Source of the DNA: Dictyoglomus sp. NZ13-RE01
GTDB taxonomy: Bacteria; Dictyoglomota; Dictyoglomia; Dictyoglomales; Dictyoglomaceae
Assembly (NCBI GenBank): GCA_002878375.1
Contig: NIRF01000001.1
Coordinates: 414,056 to 478,055, forward strand
DNA length: 64,000 nt
Direction of reading: 5' to 3'
Shown here: piece by piece, positions 37,389 to 46,290 of the stretch
How the letters are laid out: every line of letters begins with the position of its first letter
Position numbering within the stretch: the first letter of the stretch is position 1
Position numbers and translations under genes: made by a program
The notes under the pieces: model-generated
Seen by the model: only the letters and a program-made list of their open reading frames with translations
Database searches by the model: none
What the model was told of the DNA's origin: nothing

Positions 37389-37802
37389 CTACTTAAGTCC
37401 TAAATCCTTTTTTAGATCTTCTATAACTTCATCAGGCAGTGTCTTTGGTGGATAAACTCTATGAAATCCAAGTTGCTTAAATTTTTCTTCTACTTCTTTC
37501 CAATCTTTCTGCCCTACACCTAAATTACCACCTATATAGAGGATAATGTTTTCCAAACCTGCTTCAATCAATTTTTCTTTAAAACCTTGACAATCTAATT
37601 CAGCGTGTCCATATAAAGAAGAAACCAATATAGCCCTTGCTCCTGTCTCTAATGCAGCCTTGATAAAGTCCTCTTGAGAAGATAAGACCCCAATATTTAC
37701 AACATCAAATCCCGCATTCCTTAATGCATAATCCAAAACTCTTAAGCCTACTGCATGTACATCCGCTCCAATAACACCAAGGACAATAGTCTTTTCTCCC
37801 AT
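37389..37802 (-). CDS. glmS: Glutamate mutase sigma (cobalamin-binding) subunit
   Basis: Small B12-binding subunit. The DxHxxG signature is DVHAVG at residues 14-19, with His16 as lower cobalt ligand, followed by [14 protein letters not shown] (SxL motif, about 82) and YIGGNLGVG (GG motif, about 112). 137 residues is exactly the usual size. It begins the core glmS-glmL-glmE-mal order and lies 3 bp after the M20 peptidase gene, which appears to be co-transcribed. Confidence 0.96.
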   Translation of the reverse strand: MGEKTIVLGVIGADVHAVGLRVLDYALRNAGFDVVNIGVLSSQEDFIKAALETGARAILVSSLYGHAELDCQGFKEKLIEAGLENIILYIGGNLGVGQKDWKEVEEKFKQLGFHRVYPPKTLPDEVIEDLKKDLGLK

Positions 37803-37805
37803 ACA

Positions 37806-38906
37806 TCATTCTCCTTTTAACAACTCATATACTATTTTTGAAAGATTAAATAAATTATCTATCTTCACTTTTTCTTCTACAGAATGGGGATTTTCAATTG
37901 CAATTCCTACATTTAATGCCTTAATCCCCTTTTCATTAAATATATTTGCATCACTTCCACCGATTGTAGATTTGAGTTTCAATTCAATTCCCAATTTTTT
38001 AAAGACATTATTTATATTTTTAATAACATCCTCATCATCCTTTATGCTATACCCTTTATATAAATCTTCTCTTTTCAATTCCCATTTCCCTTGTTTTAGT
38101 TCAATCTTTTTAAGACTATTTTTTAGATTATCAAAACAAGCTTCTACTTTATTGTTATCCAAACTTCTGAACTCTCCCTCTAAATAAACTTCATCTGGAA
38201 TAATATTCGTGGCTCTTCCTCCTCTTATAATACCCACATTTCCAGTTGTCTCCTCGTCCAATTTACCCCATCTTGACTCAAGAAGAAACTCACTTGCAAG
38301 TAAAATTGCGTTCACACCTTTTTCAGGCTCCGCACCAGCATGAGAAGCCTTTCCATAGATATTTATATAGAATCTTGAATGATAAGGAGCTTTTGTTATA
38401 ACAGTTCCTAAATCTCCATCTGCATCAAGAACATACCCAAACTTTGAGTTTAACAATGAAAAATCTAAATTTTTTGCTCCAAGTAAGCCAACTTCTTCAG
38501 CTATGGTAAATACTATTTCCGCCCTTTTTACTTTTATGTTATCTTCTTTTAGAGCAGTAATTGCCTCCAAAATTGCACTAATTGCAGCTTTATCATCAGC
38601 ACCAAGAATAGTATTTCCGTCAGTTATTATATTTCCATCAAGGATTATGGGATTAATATTTTCTCCTGGAGTTACAGTATCCATATGTGCACAAATAAAG
38701 AAAGGTTCCCCATCCCCTTCTAAATAGCCAATTAAATTATTTGCATTACTTCCAATCTTTTTTCCTGCATTATCTTCTTTAAACCTTATATTAAGTCTTT
38801 CAAATTCTTTTTTAATATAACTACTGAATTCTCCTTCTTTAAAAGATATACTTGGAATTCTTACCATTTCAATAAATCTATTTACCAATCTCTCCCTTGA
38901 TAACAC
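37806..38906 (-). CDS. M20 family metallopeptidase, PepT-like
   Basis: Zinc aminopeptidase-type enzyme resembling tripeptidase T. Metal motifs are FICAHMDTVTPG (about 70-81), GADDKAAISAIL (about 97-108) and the catalytic TIAEEVGLLGAKNLD (about 129-143), with the dimerisation domain between and GGSDANIF plus a late HSVEE. 366 residues. The start (GTG at 38906) overlaps murI by 29 bp and was kept because the residues after it match PepT N-termini (ERLVNRFIEMVRIPSIS). Lying just ahead of glmS, it could feed amino acids to glutamate fermentation. Confidence 0.88.
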   Translation of the reverse strand: MLSRERLVNRFIEMVRIPSISFKEGEFSSYIKKEFERLNIRFKEDNAGKKIGSNANNLIGYLEGDGEPFFICAHMDTVTPGENINPIILDGNIITDGNTILGADDKAAISAILEAITALKEDNIKVKRAEIVFTIAEEVGLLGAKNLDFSLLNSKFGYVLDADGDLGTVITKAPYHSRFYINIYGKASHAGAEPEKGVNAILLASEFLLESRWGKLDEETTGNVGIIRGGRATNIIPDEVYLEGEFRSLDNNKVEACFDNLKNSLKKIELKQGKWELKREDLYKGYSIKDDEDVIKNINNVFKKLGIELKLKSTIGGSDANIFNEKGIKALNVGIAIENPHSVEEKVKIDNLFNLSKIVYELLKGE

Positions 38907-39690
38907 TTAATTCACTCCTTTCTAAATCTTTTCTTTCAACCTTCCAGTCAACCTTCAATAGATTATGAACAATCTCTTGAAATTCCTTCTCTTTATCACT
39001 CACATAAATAATAATATTATAATACTCACTTTTATTGTCATCCTTTGTAACTAATCTTAAAATCTCCTCAGATGGATCTATAATAGTAAGATTTGGATAA
39101 TTCCTTTTGATAACAGGAGCCACAAAAGGTAAATGAGTACAACCAAGAATCAGTCCATCTATTCCTTTATCTAAGAGTGGCTTTAAGCATTTATTTAGTT
39201 CCTTTTCTACAATTTCTCCATCTATTATTCCCATTTCAATAACATCTAAAAGAGGTCCTTCACTACAGGATTCTACAAAGACCTCTATATTCCCATACTC
39301 TTTTTTAATTAGATATGGATATACACCACTCTCCTTCGTTCTACGAGTAGCTAAAACCCCTATTTTTTCTCCTTTGAAATTTGACAAACCTAAAATTGCA
39401 GAATGAACTATGCTATATATGGGAATGGAAAATCGGGATTTAAGATATTCATAAGCATTTGAAGAGGCAGTATTACACGCTATAATTACTTCATCTACCT
39501 TTTGCTCTATAAAAAATTGTACTATATCCTCAACTCTCTTCTGAATAAAATCTACAGGTTTAATACCATAAGGAAAATACTTTGTATCCGCAAAATAGAT
39601 AACATCCCTTGTTATACTATTATCAACAAGACTTTTTAATACTGTAAGTCCACCAACACCAGAATCTAAGATCCCAAACTTTTTACCCAT
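38878..39690 (-). CDS. murI: Glutamate racemase
   Basis: Makes D-glutamate for peptidoglycan. The two catalytic cysteines are in ACNTAS (Cys72) and LGCTHLPF (Cys184), with DSGVGGLTVL at 9-18 and the partner Asp9. 270 residues is normal. It overlaps the amidase gene by 25 bp, linking two cell-wall functions, and the M20 peptidase gene by 29 bp. Confidence 0.95.
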   Translation of the reverse strand: MGKKFGILDSGVGGLTVLKSLVDNSITRDVIYFADTKYFPYGIKPVDFIQKRVEDIVQFFIEQKVDEVIIACNTASSNAYEYLKSRFSIPIYSIVHSAILGLSNFKGEKIGVLATRRTKESGVYPYLIKKEYGNIEVFVESCSEGPLLDVIEMGIIDGEIVEKELNKCLKPLLDKGIDGLILGCTHLPFVAPVIKRNYPNLTIIDPSEEILRLVTKDDNKSEYYNIIIYVSDKEKEFQEIVHNLLKVDWKVERKDLERSELSVIKGEIGK

Positions 39691-41315
39691 TCTTCTATTG
39701 CCTCCTGTATTTTTTCTACTAAATTATTTTGATATTCTTCTGTTGTTAATAATTTTCTTTCATCGTCATTGCTCAAAAAACCAGTTTCAATTATAATTCC
39801 TGGTATAGGAATACGAGACAATACATAGAATCTTCCTTGTCTCATATTTCTTACATTATAATATCTTGAAAGAACTCGATAAATAGTCTGTGCAAAGGGA
39901 AGAGAGAAATCAGTAGCATAATAAAGTTCTATTCCCTTTATTTCAGGTGAAAGTGCAGCATTAGAATGAATACTGATGAATAGAAATTTTTCTTGATTAG
40001 AATTATTATTGCTATTTAAATAATCCTTTACTATATTTACCCTCTCATCCAATGTGACAGTTACATCTTTATCTCTTAAAAGAACCACATTATAGCCAGC
40101 CTTTTTTAAAATATCTGCAAGCTTTAGTGAAATTTTCAGATTCAAATCCTTTTCCTGTATATTAGAGTAAATTGCACCGGGATCTGTTCCTCCATGTCCT
40201 GGATCAATAAAAATAACAAACTTATTCCTAAAATTTTCTTCTGTTTTCTCACTATTCTCTTGAATAGGGAATGATACCCTTAACGTATTTGTAAAGCTTT
40301 CTTCCTCAGCTATGGTAGAAGTATAAACATCAAAGACAATTCTTAGATTTTTTGTTTCATTATTTAAAATTCCTATTCGAATTTTTTCTACAGGACCTTC
40401 ATTAACAACAATAGTATCTGTTAGAGTGTTTTTAAAATTAGGGAAGAAGTCATAATATATTCTCTCTGGGTCTTTTAAATTTCCCTTAGTATAAGTAAAG
40501 GAAGAGTCAAAAGATATATTAAATATTAGTTTGTCGTTATTTTTAGACCAATTTATATTCAAAAGACTACCAACTTTCTTCTCATCTTTTATGGTCTCTT
40601 TATAATTAAAAAAATCAACAACAAGCTCTCCCTTTGCTTGAGAAATTTTATAATCAAGAACACCCTTAGTAAATTCAATAACAACTCTTACCACATATGG
40701 TTCTGTAGAGAACTGAGAATATCTTATTTGTTTAATACCAGATATTTTCGAGATTTGTTCTTTCTTTTCAATGACTATACAATCTCTTATATCTATGACC
40801 AATCTATTAGGATCTTTCAAAGTAAAGAAACTAAAAGAGGGAACATCTTGTGTTCTAAATTTTATAAATATTTTATCATTACTTTCTAAAATTTGTTCTA
40901 AAATTTGTAATATATAAATATTTTTTTCTTTAATTATTAACCTGTAACCTAAAAAGGAGAAAAAAGATTTAGCGGGAATATAAATATCATCTTCCTTAGC
41001 CATTACAGGCTCCAACAAATTTAATTTTTTATCCCTAATAATTGCTTCTTTATTTCCTATGGTCCCTTTAAAAAGAACTTCTTTTTCTCCTTTAAGAAGG
41101 AAAATATTTTTATTCTCTATTTTTAACGTGGTTTGAAGTAAGGATGAAATAAGTTTTAGAGGTAAATAAACTTCTTCCCCTTGGAGGATAGGAGTAATTA
41201 TTATTTTATCTTTGCTATTCAAGTAATATAAAGAAAAAATTTCTTCCCCTAAGGAAGAGAAGAAACCCAATAAAAAGGTAAAAAATAATAAATAAAAAAG
41301 AATTTTTCTGTAAAT
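39666..41315 (-). CDS. N-acetylmuramoyl-L-alanine amidase (AMIN plus Amidase_3), probable ATT start
   Basis: Secreted Zn amidase that cuts the bond between muramic acid and the stem peptide. Order: hydrophobic signal peptide, copper-amine-oxidase-N-like region (about 35-120), AMIN-like beta domains (about 130-345), and the catalytic Amidase_3 domain (FIDPGHGGTDPGA; SIHSNAALSP; IIETGFLSN) to the end. The first conventional start is TTG at 41270, but it lies inside the hydrophobic core. Reading upstream in frame to an ATT at 41315 adds IYRKILFYLLFFTF, and AAGGAGG sits 8 nt before that ATT. The start shown therefore assumes ATT initiation. Only 22 bp separate it from the tmRNA 3' end. Confidence 0.82.
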   Translation of the reverse strand: MYRKILFYLLFFTFLLGFFSSLGEEIFSLYYLNSKDKIIITPILQGEEVYLPLKLISSLLQTTLKIENKNIFLLKGEKEVLFKGTIGNKEAIIRDKKLNLLEPVMAKEDDIYIPAKSFFSFLGYRLIIKEKNIYILQILEQILESNDKIFIKFRTQDVPSFSFFTLKDPNRLVIDIRDCIVIEKKEQISKISGIKQIRYSQFSTEPYVVRVVIEFTKGVLDYKISQAKGELVVDFFNYKETIKDEKKVGSLLNINWSKNNDKLIFNISFDSSFTYTKGNLKDPERIYYDFFPNFKNTLTDTIVVNEGPVEKIRIGILNNETKNLRIVFDVYTSTIAEEESFTNTLRVSFPIQENSEKTEENFRNKFVIFIDPGHGGTDPGAIYSNIQEKDLNLKISLKLADILKKAGYNVVLLRDKDVTVTLDERVNIVKDYLNSNNNSNQEKFLFISIHSNAALSPEIKGIELYYATDFSLPFAQTIYRVLSRYYNVRNMRQGRFYVLSRIPIPGIIIETGFLSNDDERKLLTTEEYQNNLVEKIQEAIEEWVKSLGS

Positions 41316-41337
41316 TACTACTTCCTCCTTAATTAAT

Positions 41338-41689
41338 TGGTGGAGGCGGCGGGAATCGAACCCGCGTCCAAAGAGTAGGAGCCAAAAACCTCTACAGGCT
41401 TAGCGGAAGTTTTACATTTTTCGGAATCTATAGACTCCCTTCCGCCGGATTCTATAGATTCCTATCCCATACTTTTTCTCCCTCTCTTATGGGAGTCGAG
41501 AGGGATAGCTGGCTAATCTCACGCCCATCTTAACCCTGCCAGCCCGGGTTAAGAGGACGTAGCTGCTAAATTATGCAGCTAATGCTAAATTTGTGTTGGC
41601 ACTTCTTTTTTGCCGTTGTTTTATGAGGTGACGGCACCTCAGCCTGCAGTTTTTGACCCCCAAACTCCTTGTCGAAACCATTCGCCCCC
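41338..41689 (-). ncRNA. ssrA: tmRNA (transfer-messenger RNA)
   Basis: Rescues stalled ribosomes. The 5' end GGGGGCG pairs with the 3' acceptor CGCCTCC (one G-T pair) followed by ACCA, and the T-arm reads GGGTTCGATTCCC. The tag frame at 41600-41571 starts at GCC and encodes ANTNLALAA then TAA, ending in the ALAA protease signal. GC-rich pseudoknot stems are visible in between. Length 352 nt. It lies 1 bp after the smpB stop codon. Confidence 0.96.
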
Positions 41690-41690
41690 A

Positions 41691-42152
41691 TTAATACTTT
41701 ATCTTAAAGGCTCTTTCTAGTTCTCTTTTTTCCGCCTTTTCTGCTAAATCCCGTCTCTTATCGTAAAGTTTCTTTCCTTTAGCAAGCCCTAATTCTACTT
41801 TTGCCCATCCTCTATTATTAAAATATATAGAAAGAGGAATCAATGTCAAGCCTTTTTCTTTTATTTTTCCAATTAAATGGGCTATCTCATCTTTATGCAT
41901 CAATAATTTTCTCGGTCTTTTTGGATCATGGTTATATATATTTCCTTTATCATAAGGACTAATATGTAAATCATAAAGCCATAACTCTCCATTCTTAATA
42001 TCTGCATAGCTATCAACTAAGCTTACTTTTCCTTCTCTTAAGGACTTCACCTCTGTTCCAGTAAGAGCTATCCCAGCTTCGTAAGTTTCGAGAATAAAAT
42101 AATCATGTCTTGCTCTTCTATTTACCGCAACTACTTTTTTCTCCTTCTTCAT
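41691..42152 (-). CDS. smpB: SsrA-binding protein SmpB
   Basis: Protein partner of tmRNA in trans-translation. It shows [32 protein letters not shown], in short blocks ARHDYFI and GTEVKSLR, then LLMHKDEI and the basic C-terminal tail ([15 protein letters not shown]) that enters the mRNA channel. 153 residues is typical. Its stop codon is directly followed by the tmRNA 5' end, so both probably come from one precursor. Confidence 0.97.
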   Translation of the reverse strand: MKKEKKVVAVNRRARHDYFILETYEAGIALTGTEVKSLREGKVSLVDSYADIKNGELWLYDLHISPYDKGNIYNHDPKRPRKLLMHKDEIAHLIGKIKEKGLTLIPLSIYFNNRGWAKVELGLAKGKKLYDKRRDLAEKAEKRELERAFKIKY

Positions 42153-42171
42153 ACTTAAATTATATCACAAA

Positions 42172-43164
42172 TTAATCAGAATAACCATTTGGATGGTTTT
42201 TAAACCAATTCCATGCGGTTTTAATAATATCTTCCAATTCTTTATATTTTGGTTCCCATCCTAAATCCTTTTTTATCTTTTCTGAACTTGCTATAAGCAC
42301 TGCAGGATCTCCAGGTCTTCTTGGTCCCTCTTTTACGGGTATATTTCTGCCTACTACCTTTTCTGCTATTCTTATCACTTCCTTTACAGAAAAGCCCCTT
42401 GAATTTCCTAAGTTATAATAATCAGAACTTTTTCCATTAAATAAGGCTTCTAAGGCTAATATATGGGCATAACTTAGATCAGAAATATGTATATAATCTC
42501 TGATGCAAGTACCATCTGGTGTAGGATAATCAGTGCCATAAATTTCAATATATTCTCTCAATCCAAGAGCAGTCTTCAAAATCAAAGGAATAAGATGAGT
42601 CTCTGGATTATGATCTTCTCCTAATTCTCCCTCAGGGTCCGCACCTGCAGCATTAAAATATCGTAGAGAAATAAACTTTACCCCATAAATTCTATCATAC
42701 CATTTTAAAATATCCTCAAACATTAATTTAGATGCTCCATATACACTTGTAGGAACTGTTGGATGATCTTCTTTTATAGGAATTTCAATAGGTTCTCCAT
42801 ATACAGCTGCAGTTGAAGAAAATATTATATACTTTACATCATTTCTAACCATACAATCAAGAAGATTTAATCCCCCCAATATATTGTTTTCAAAATATTT
42901 ATATGGGTTTGTCATAGACTCCCCCACCAAACTTGCAGCTGCAAAATGTAGCACCCCGATGATTTTATTAGATGAAAAAAAATCAGCAAGTTTCTTTTTA
43001 TCTCTAAGATCTATATTATAAAAGTAGGGAGTTTTAACAGCGGATCTATGTCCTTTTTCCAAATTATCAATTACAATAACCTGATATCCTCTTTTCAATA
43101 AATCCTTAACTACATGACTACCTATATAACCAGCACCACCAGTTACTAAAATCTTCTTCTCCAT
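42172..43164 (-). CDS. galE: UDP-glucose 4-epimerase
   Basis: Interconverts UDP-glucose and UDP-galactose, supplying sugar donors for surface polysaccharide. The NAD-binding VTGGAGYIGSHVV is at 7-19, and the catalytic Ser/Tyr/Lys set is in FSSTAAVYGEP and SVYGASK (around residue 145). C-terminal RPGDPAVL and YFNAAGADPEGELGEDH are family-typical. 330 residues. It ends the polysaccharide-export gene group, 3 bp after the Wzz-like gene. Confidence 0.95.
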   Translation of the reverse strand: MEKKILVTGGAGYIGSHVVKDLLKRGYQVIVIDNLEKGHRSAVKTPYFYNIDLRDKKKLADFFSSNKIIGVLHFAAASLVGESMTNPYKYFENNILGGLNLLDCMVRNDVKYIIFSSTAAVYGEPIEIPIKEDHPTVPTSVYGASKLMFEDILKWYDRIYGVKFISLRYFNAAGADPEGELGEDHNPETHLIPLILKTALGLREYIEIYGTDYPTPDGTCIRDYIHISDLSYAHILALEALFNGKSSDYYNLGNSRGFSVKEVIRIAEKVVGRNIPVKEGPRRPGDPAVLIASSEKIKKDLGWEPKYKELEDIIKTAWNWFKNHPNGYSD

Positions 43165-43167
43165 AGC

Positions 43168-44544
43168 TCACACTCCAGCCTTTTTTAATTCCTCTTTAAA
43201 CTTTACCCAAAATTCTAAGAAAAAGGCTAAAAATATGCCTAAGAATACACTGCTTACTCCTGCCACAAGCACATTTAAAGTAGTGGAAGGTTTACTCTTT
43301 TTCTCAGGAGGTATTGCATAATCAACTACCTGTATTGTAATAGACTCTTTTGCCTCATTTACTTTAGCCTGCTCATATTGAGAAGTAAGCAAAGTATACA
43401 CTGTCTCTTGAACCTTTACATTTCTCATCAACCTTGCCAATTCAAGCCCCAAAGCAGGAAGATTACTCAGTTTCTTCTCGTATTTAGAAATTACTTCATC
43501 TAATGCCTTTTTCTTTGCGGAGTTAAATATAATACTTAGTTGTAGTTGGAAAAGCTGATCAAGAGATGAATTTCCGATTGCCTTAACTAATCTTTCTATT
43601 TCATCTTTCATAGCCTTCTTTGTCATCTCTATACTTGCCTTTACTGCTGCAACTTTTGGATGCTCAGGACCATACTCTAAGGAAAGCAACGCCAAATCAA
43701 TTTCCTGATTAATTAACTTTTCTCTCCAATTTGCCAAGGTAGAAGTTTCAGTTAAGGAAGTGATAGCTAATATATCACTCTTCTGGATATTTGCCTGTCT
43801 TATAAGCATGTTTTGTAAATCGGTGAGATTTCTTTTTGCAAGAGTTATAGACATTTCAGTTGATTCTCTATCAGAATATAATTTTGCCAAATTATCAATT
43901 ATTGTTTTTGCTTCAGTATCTACATCAAAAAGAAGATTTTTCTCCTGAAATTCTTTTAATTTTTCTTCCGCTTGCTTTAAATCTTTTTCCACTCTTTTTA
44001 ATTGTTCTTCAAGAAACATTCTCTCTCTTTTGGCAGAGCTAATATTTAAAGAACTAATAATTTTGTCTAATGCGGATATAAAACTATTAGCAATATCTGC
44101 AGAAAGTTTAGGATCCCTTGCCTCTACAGTTATAGTGATTGTGTTTTCTTTCTCATTATAATTTACTCTTACACTCTTTCTTAAATTTTCTATCTTCTCT
44201 TCGCGAGTTTTTCCTTCAATATAACTATCCAGTTTCAATTTATCAAATACATACTCTGCTGCACTTCTACTCTTCAAAATTGCTATATAATTTGCTCCAA
44301 TGCCAGATAGTCCTAAAGCTCCAATACTTATAGGAAGACTAGAGGCAAGTGCTTGCAAAGCCCCAGAAGACTGCTCAGAAGGAGCCAAAATTACCGCTGA
44401 TGCAGAATATATTTTGGGAGCTAAAAGGCTATATACTAATGCTATTACAACAGATAAGATAAATAATGTAATAATCAATATTCTTCTCTTCCATATAACT
44501 TGAAATAATTCTACTAAACTAATTTCTTCATCCATTTCTATCAC
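43168..44544 (-). CDS. Wzz/GumC-like chain-length and export co-polymerase
   Basis: Polysaccharide co-polymerase, 458 residues, with a cytoplasmic N-terminus, a first membrane helix (about 15-37), a long periplasm-facing coiled-coil region (about 165-380, rich in KE-type heptads such as RVEKDLKQAEEKLKEFQEK, cut here as KQAEEKLKEF), the YTLLTSQYEQAKVNEAKE motif, and a second helix near 425-447. PPEKKSKPSTTLN precedes that helix as in Wzz/GumC proteins. No tyrosine-kinase domain follows. It starts right after the second SLBB gene (0 bp gap). Confidence 0.9.
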   Translation of the reverse strand: MIEMDEEISLVELFQVIWKRRILIITLFILSVVIALVYSLLAPKIYSASAVILAPSEQSSGALQALASSLPISIGALGLSGIGANYIAILKSRSAAEYVFDKLKLDSYIEGKTREEKIENLRKSVRVNYNEKENTITITVEARDPKLSADIANSFISALDKIISSLNISSAKRERMFLEEQLKRVEKDLKQAEEKLKEFQEKNLLFDVDTEAKTIIDNLAKLYSDRESTEMSITLAKRNLTDLQNMLIRQANIQKSDILAITSLTETSTLANWREKLINQEIDLALLSLEYGPEHPKVAAVKASIEMTKKAMKDEIERLVKAIGNSSLDQLFQLQLSIIFNSAKKKALDEVISKYEKKLSNLPALGLELARLMRNVKVQETVYTLLTSQYEQAKVNEAKESITIQVVDYAIPPEKKSKPSTTLNVLVAGVSSVFLGIFLAFFLEFWVKFKEELKKAGV

Positions 44545-46283
44545 CTACCATCCTATTAAGGGTCCTATTGTAGTCTTAATTACTCCAATAGACATAATTA
44601 TTTGAACAATATCCTGCCAGCCCTTTATGAAAACTTCAGGAACAAAGACTATATCATTTTCCTTTATCTCAATATCAAGCTTGCTTTGTCCCTTATTTAT
44701 CAAGTCATTCATATTTACATTAATAACCTTAGATTCCCCATTCTCCTCTCTTATAATGGAAACTTTATTTAGATTTGCCCTATCTTTTAAACCTCCTGCC
44801 AGACTTATATATTCTGTGAGTCTTCTTCCCTCTTTATATTCAAAAGCACCAGGATTATTCACTTGCCCTAATACATACACTAATCTTCTTTTCTCCGCTA
44901 TGTATATAGTATCTCCATCTTGCAATGATAAATTATCTTCCTCTTTTCCTTTTAAAACGTTATCTGTATTAAAAGTATATACTACTTTCTTTCTTTCAAC
45001 TACTCTTTCCAATTGCCCATTCTCTCTACTTGCTTTTGGAGTTAATCCTCCAGCACGAAGAATCATATCCCTTATTTTATCTCCTGGATTTACCTCATAA
45101 ACACCTGGATTCCTTACTTCTCCCAATATTTTTATAGTTCTAATTACAGGGGGGACATATATGACATCTCCTGGATAAACTTTAATATCCTCCTCAGATG
45201 CTTCCCCCAATACTAATGTTCTATATAAATCAACTATAACCTTATCATTTGGATTTCCTTTTCTTCTTATCTCAATATTTCTTAAACTTCCATTAGGTAG
45301 AACTCCTCCAGCACTATTTATTATTTCACTTATTTTTGCCCCCTCTTGGGTCTGACCAGATACCACCGTACCCTCAGGTGTAGTTCCCACCTTTTCAACT
45401 AATTGCACAGGTCCAGGATTTTTAACATATCCTAACACATAAACCCTTTTTACTTCAGCAAGGACACTTATAGTATCTCCATCCTGCAAAACCAAATTCG
45501 CCTTTTCTCTCTCTTCTGGTTTTCCATAAAATAGACTATAGAGGTCAAGCTCGATTCTTTCTCCTGTAATCTTGTCTAATGTAGCTCCAAATAAAGATGC
45601 ACTTGCTGTAAACCCTCCTGCCATATTTATAATATCCAAAAGCTTCTCCCCTTCCCTTATCTCATATATCCCTGGACTTTTCACCTGACCAAGTACCCTC
45701 ACATACTTTTTCATCAAAGGAACATATACTAAATCTCCATCTTCAAGATATGGGTTTTGGCTTAGATCTCCATTTTTTAAAAACTGTAAGTAATCAATTT
45801 CTATTATCTTATTTCCCCTCTTTATCTGTATCCCCCTAACTGATGCAGAACTCCTTAAACCTCCTGCCATCTTTATTAAATCATCTAACCTGCTTAAAGC
45901 AGAAAGGATATAGGTCCCTGGATTTGCTACCTCACCAGAAATAAATACCTTTATATTACGAGGATATAAAAGATCAATGGAAACAACACTTTTAGGATAA
46001 AATCTTATTAATTGCCTCGAAATCTCTTTTTGGGCATTTATCAAACTTAATCCTGAAATTTTTATACTTCCAATCAAGGGTAAGGATATGGATCCTGTTA
46101 AAGAAACTTCCAAGTCAAAAGTATCAGTAACATTATTTTCTCTTATTAAAAAACCCTAATCTTATCGCCAGGACCTAAGATATAACTTTCCGGATCTATT
46201 TGAGTTAGGTAAACTTTCTCTTGCGCAAAGGATATTGTAAGTAGAAGAATGAAAAATAAAAGGACTATAAACTTTCTCATCAT
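44545..46283 (-). CDS. Polysaccharide export SLBB protein, frameshifted at a T6 run
   Basis: Wza-like export protein whose reading frame is broken. The first frame (46283-46146) encodes a signal peptide (MMRKFIVLLFFILLLTISFA) and ESYILGPGDKIRVF, then TAA. A -1 shift on the T6 run (46148-46153) continues as LIRENN and runs open through the export domain and five SLBB-type repeats to 44545. The first frame alone is only 45 residues; the main frame has a possible TTG start at 46113 but would lack signal peptide and the start of the export domain. It could be a sequencing error, a true mutation or slippage. Strongly similar to the gene upstream. Confidence 0.8.
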
Positions 46284-46290
46284 AACCTTT

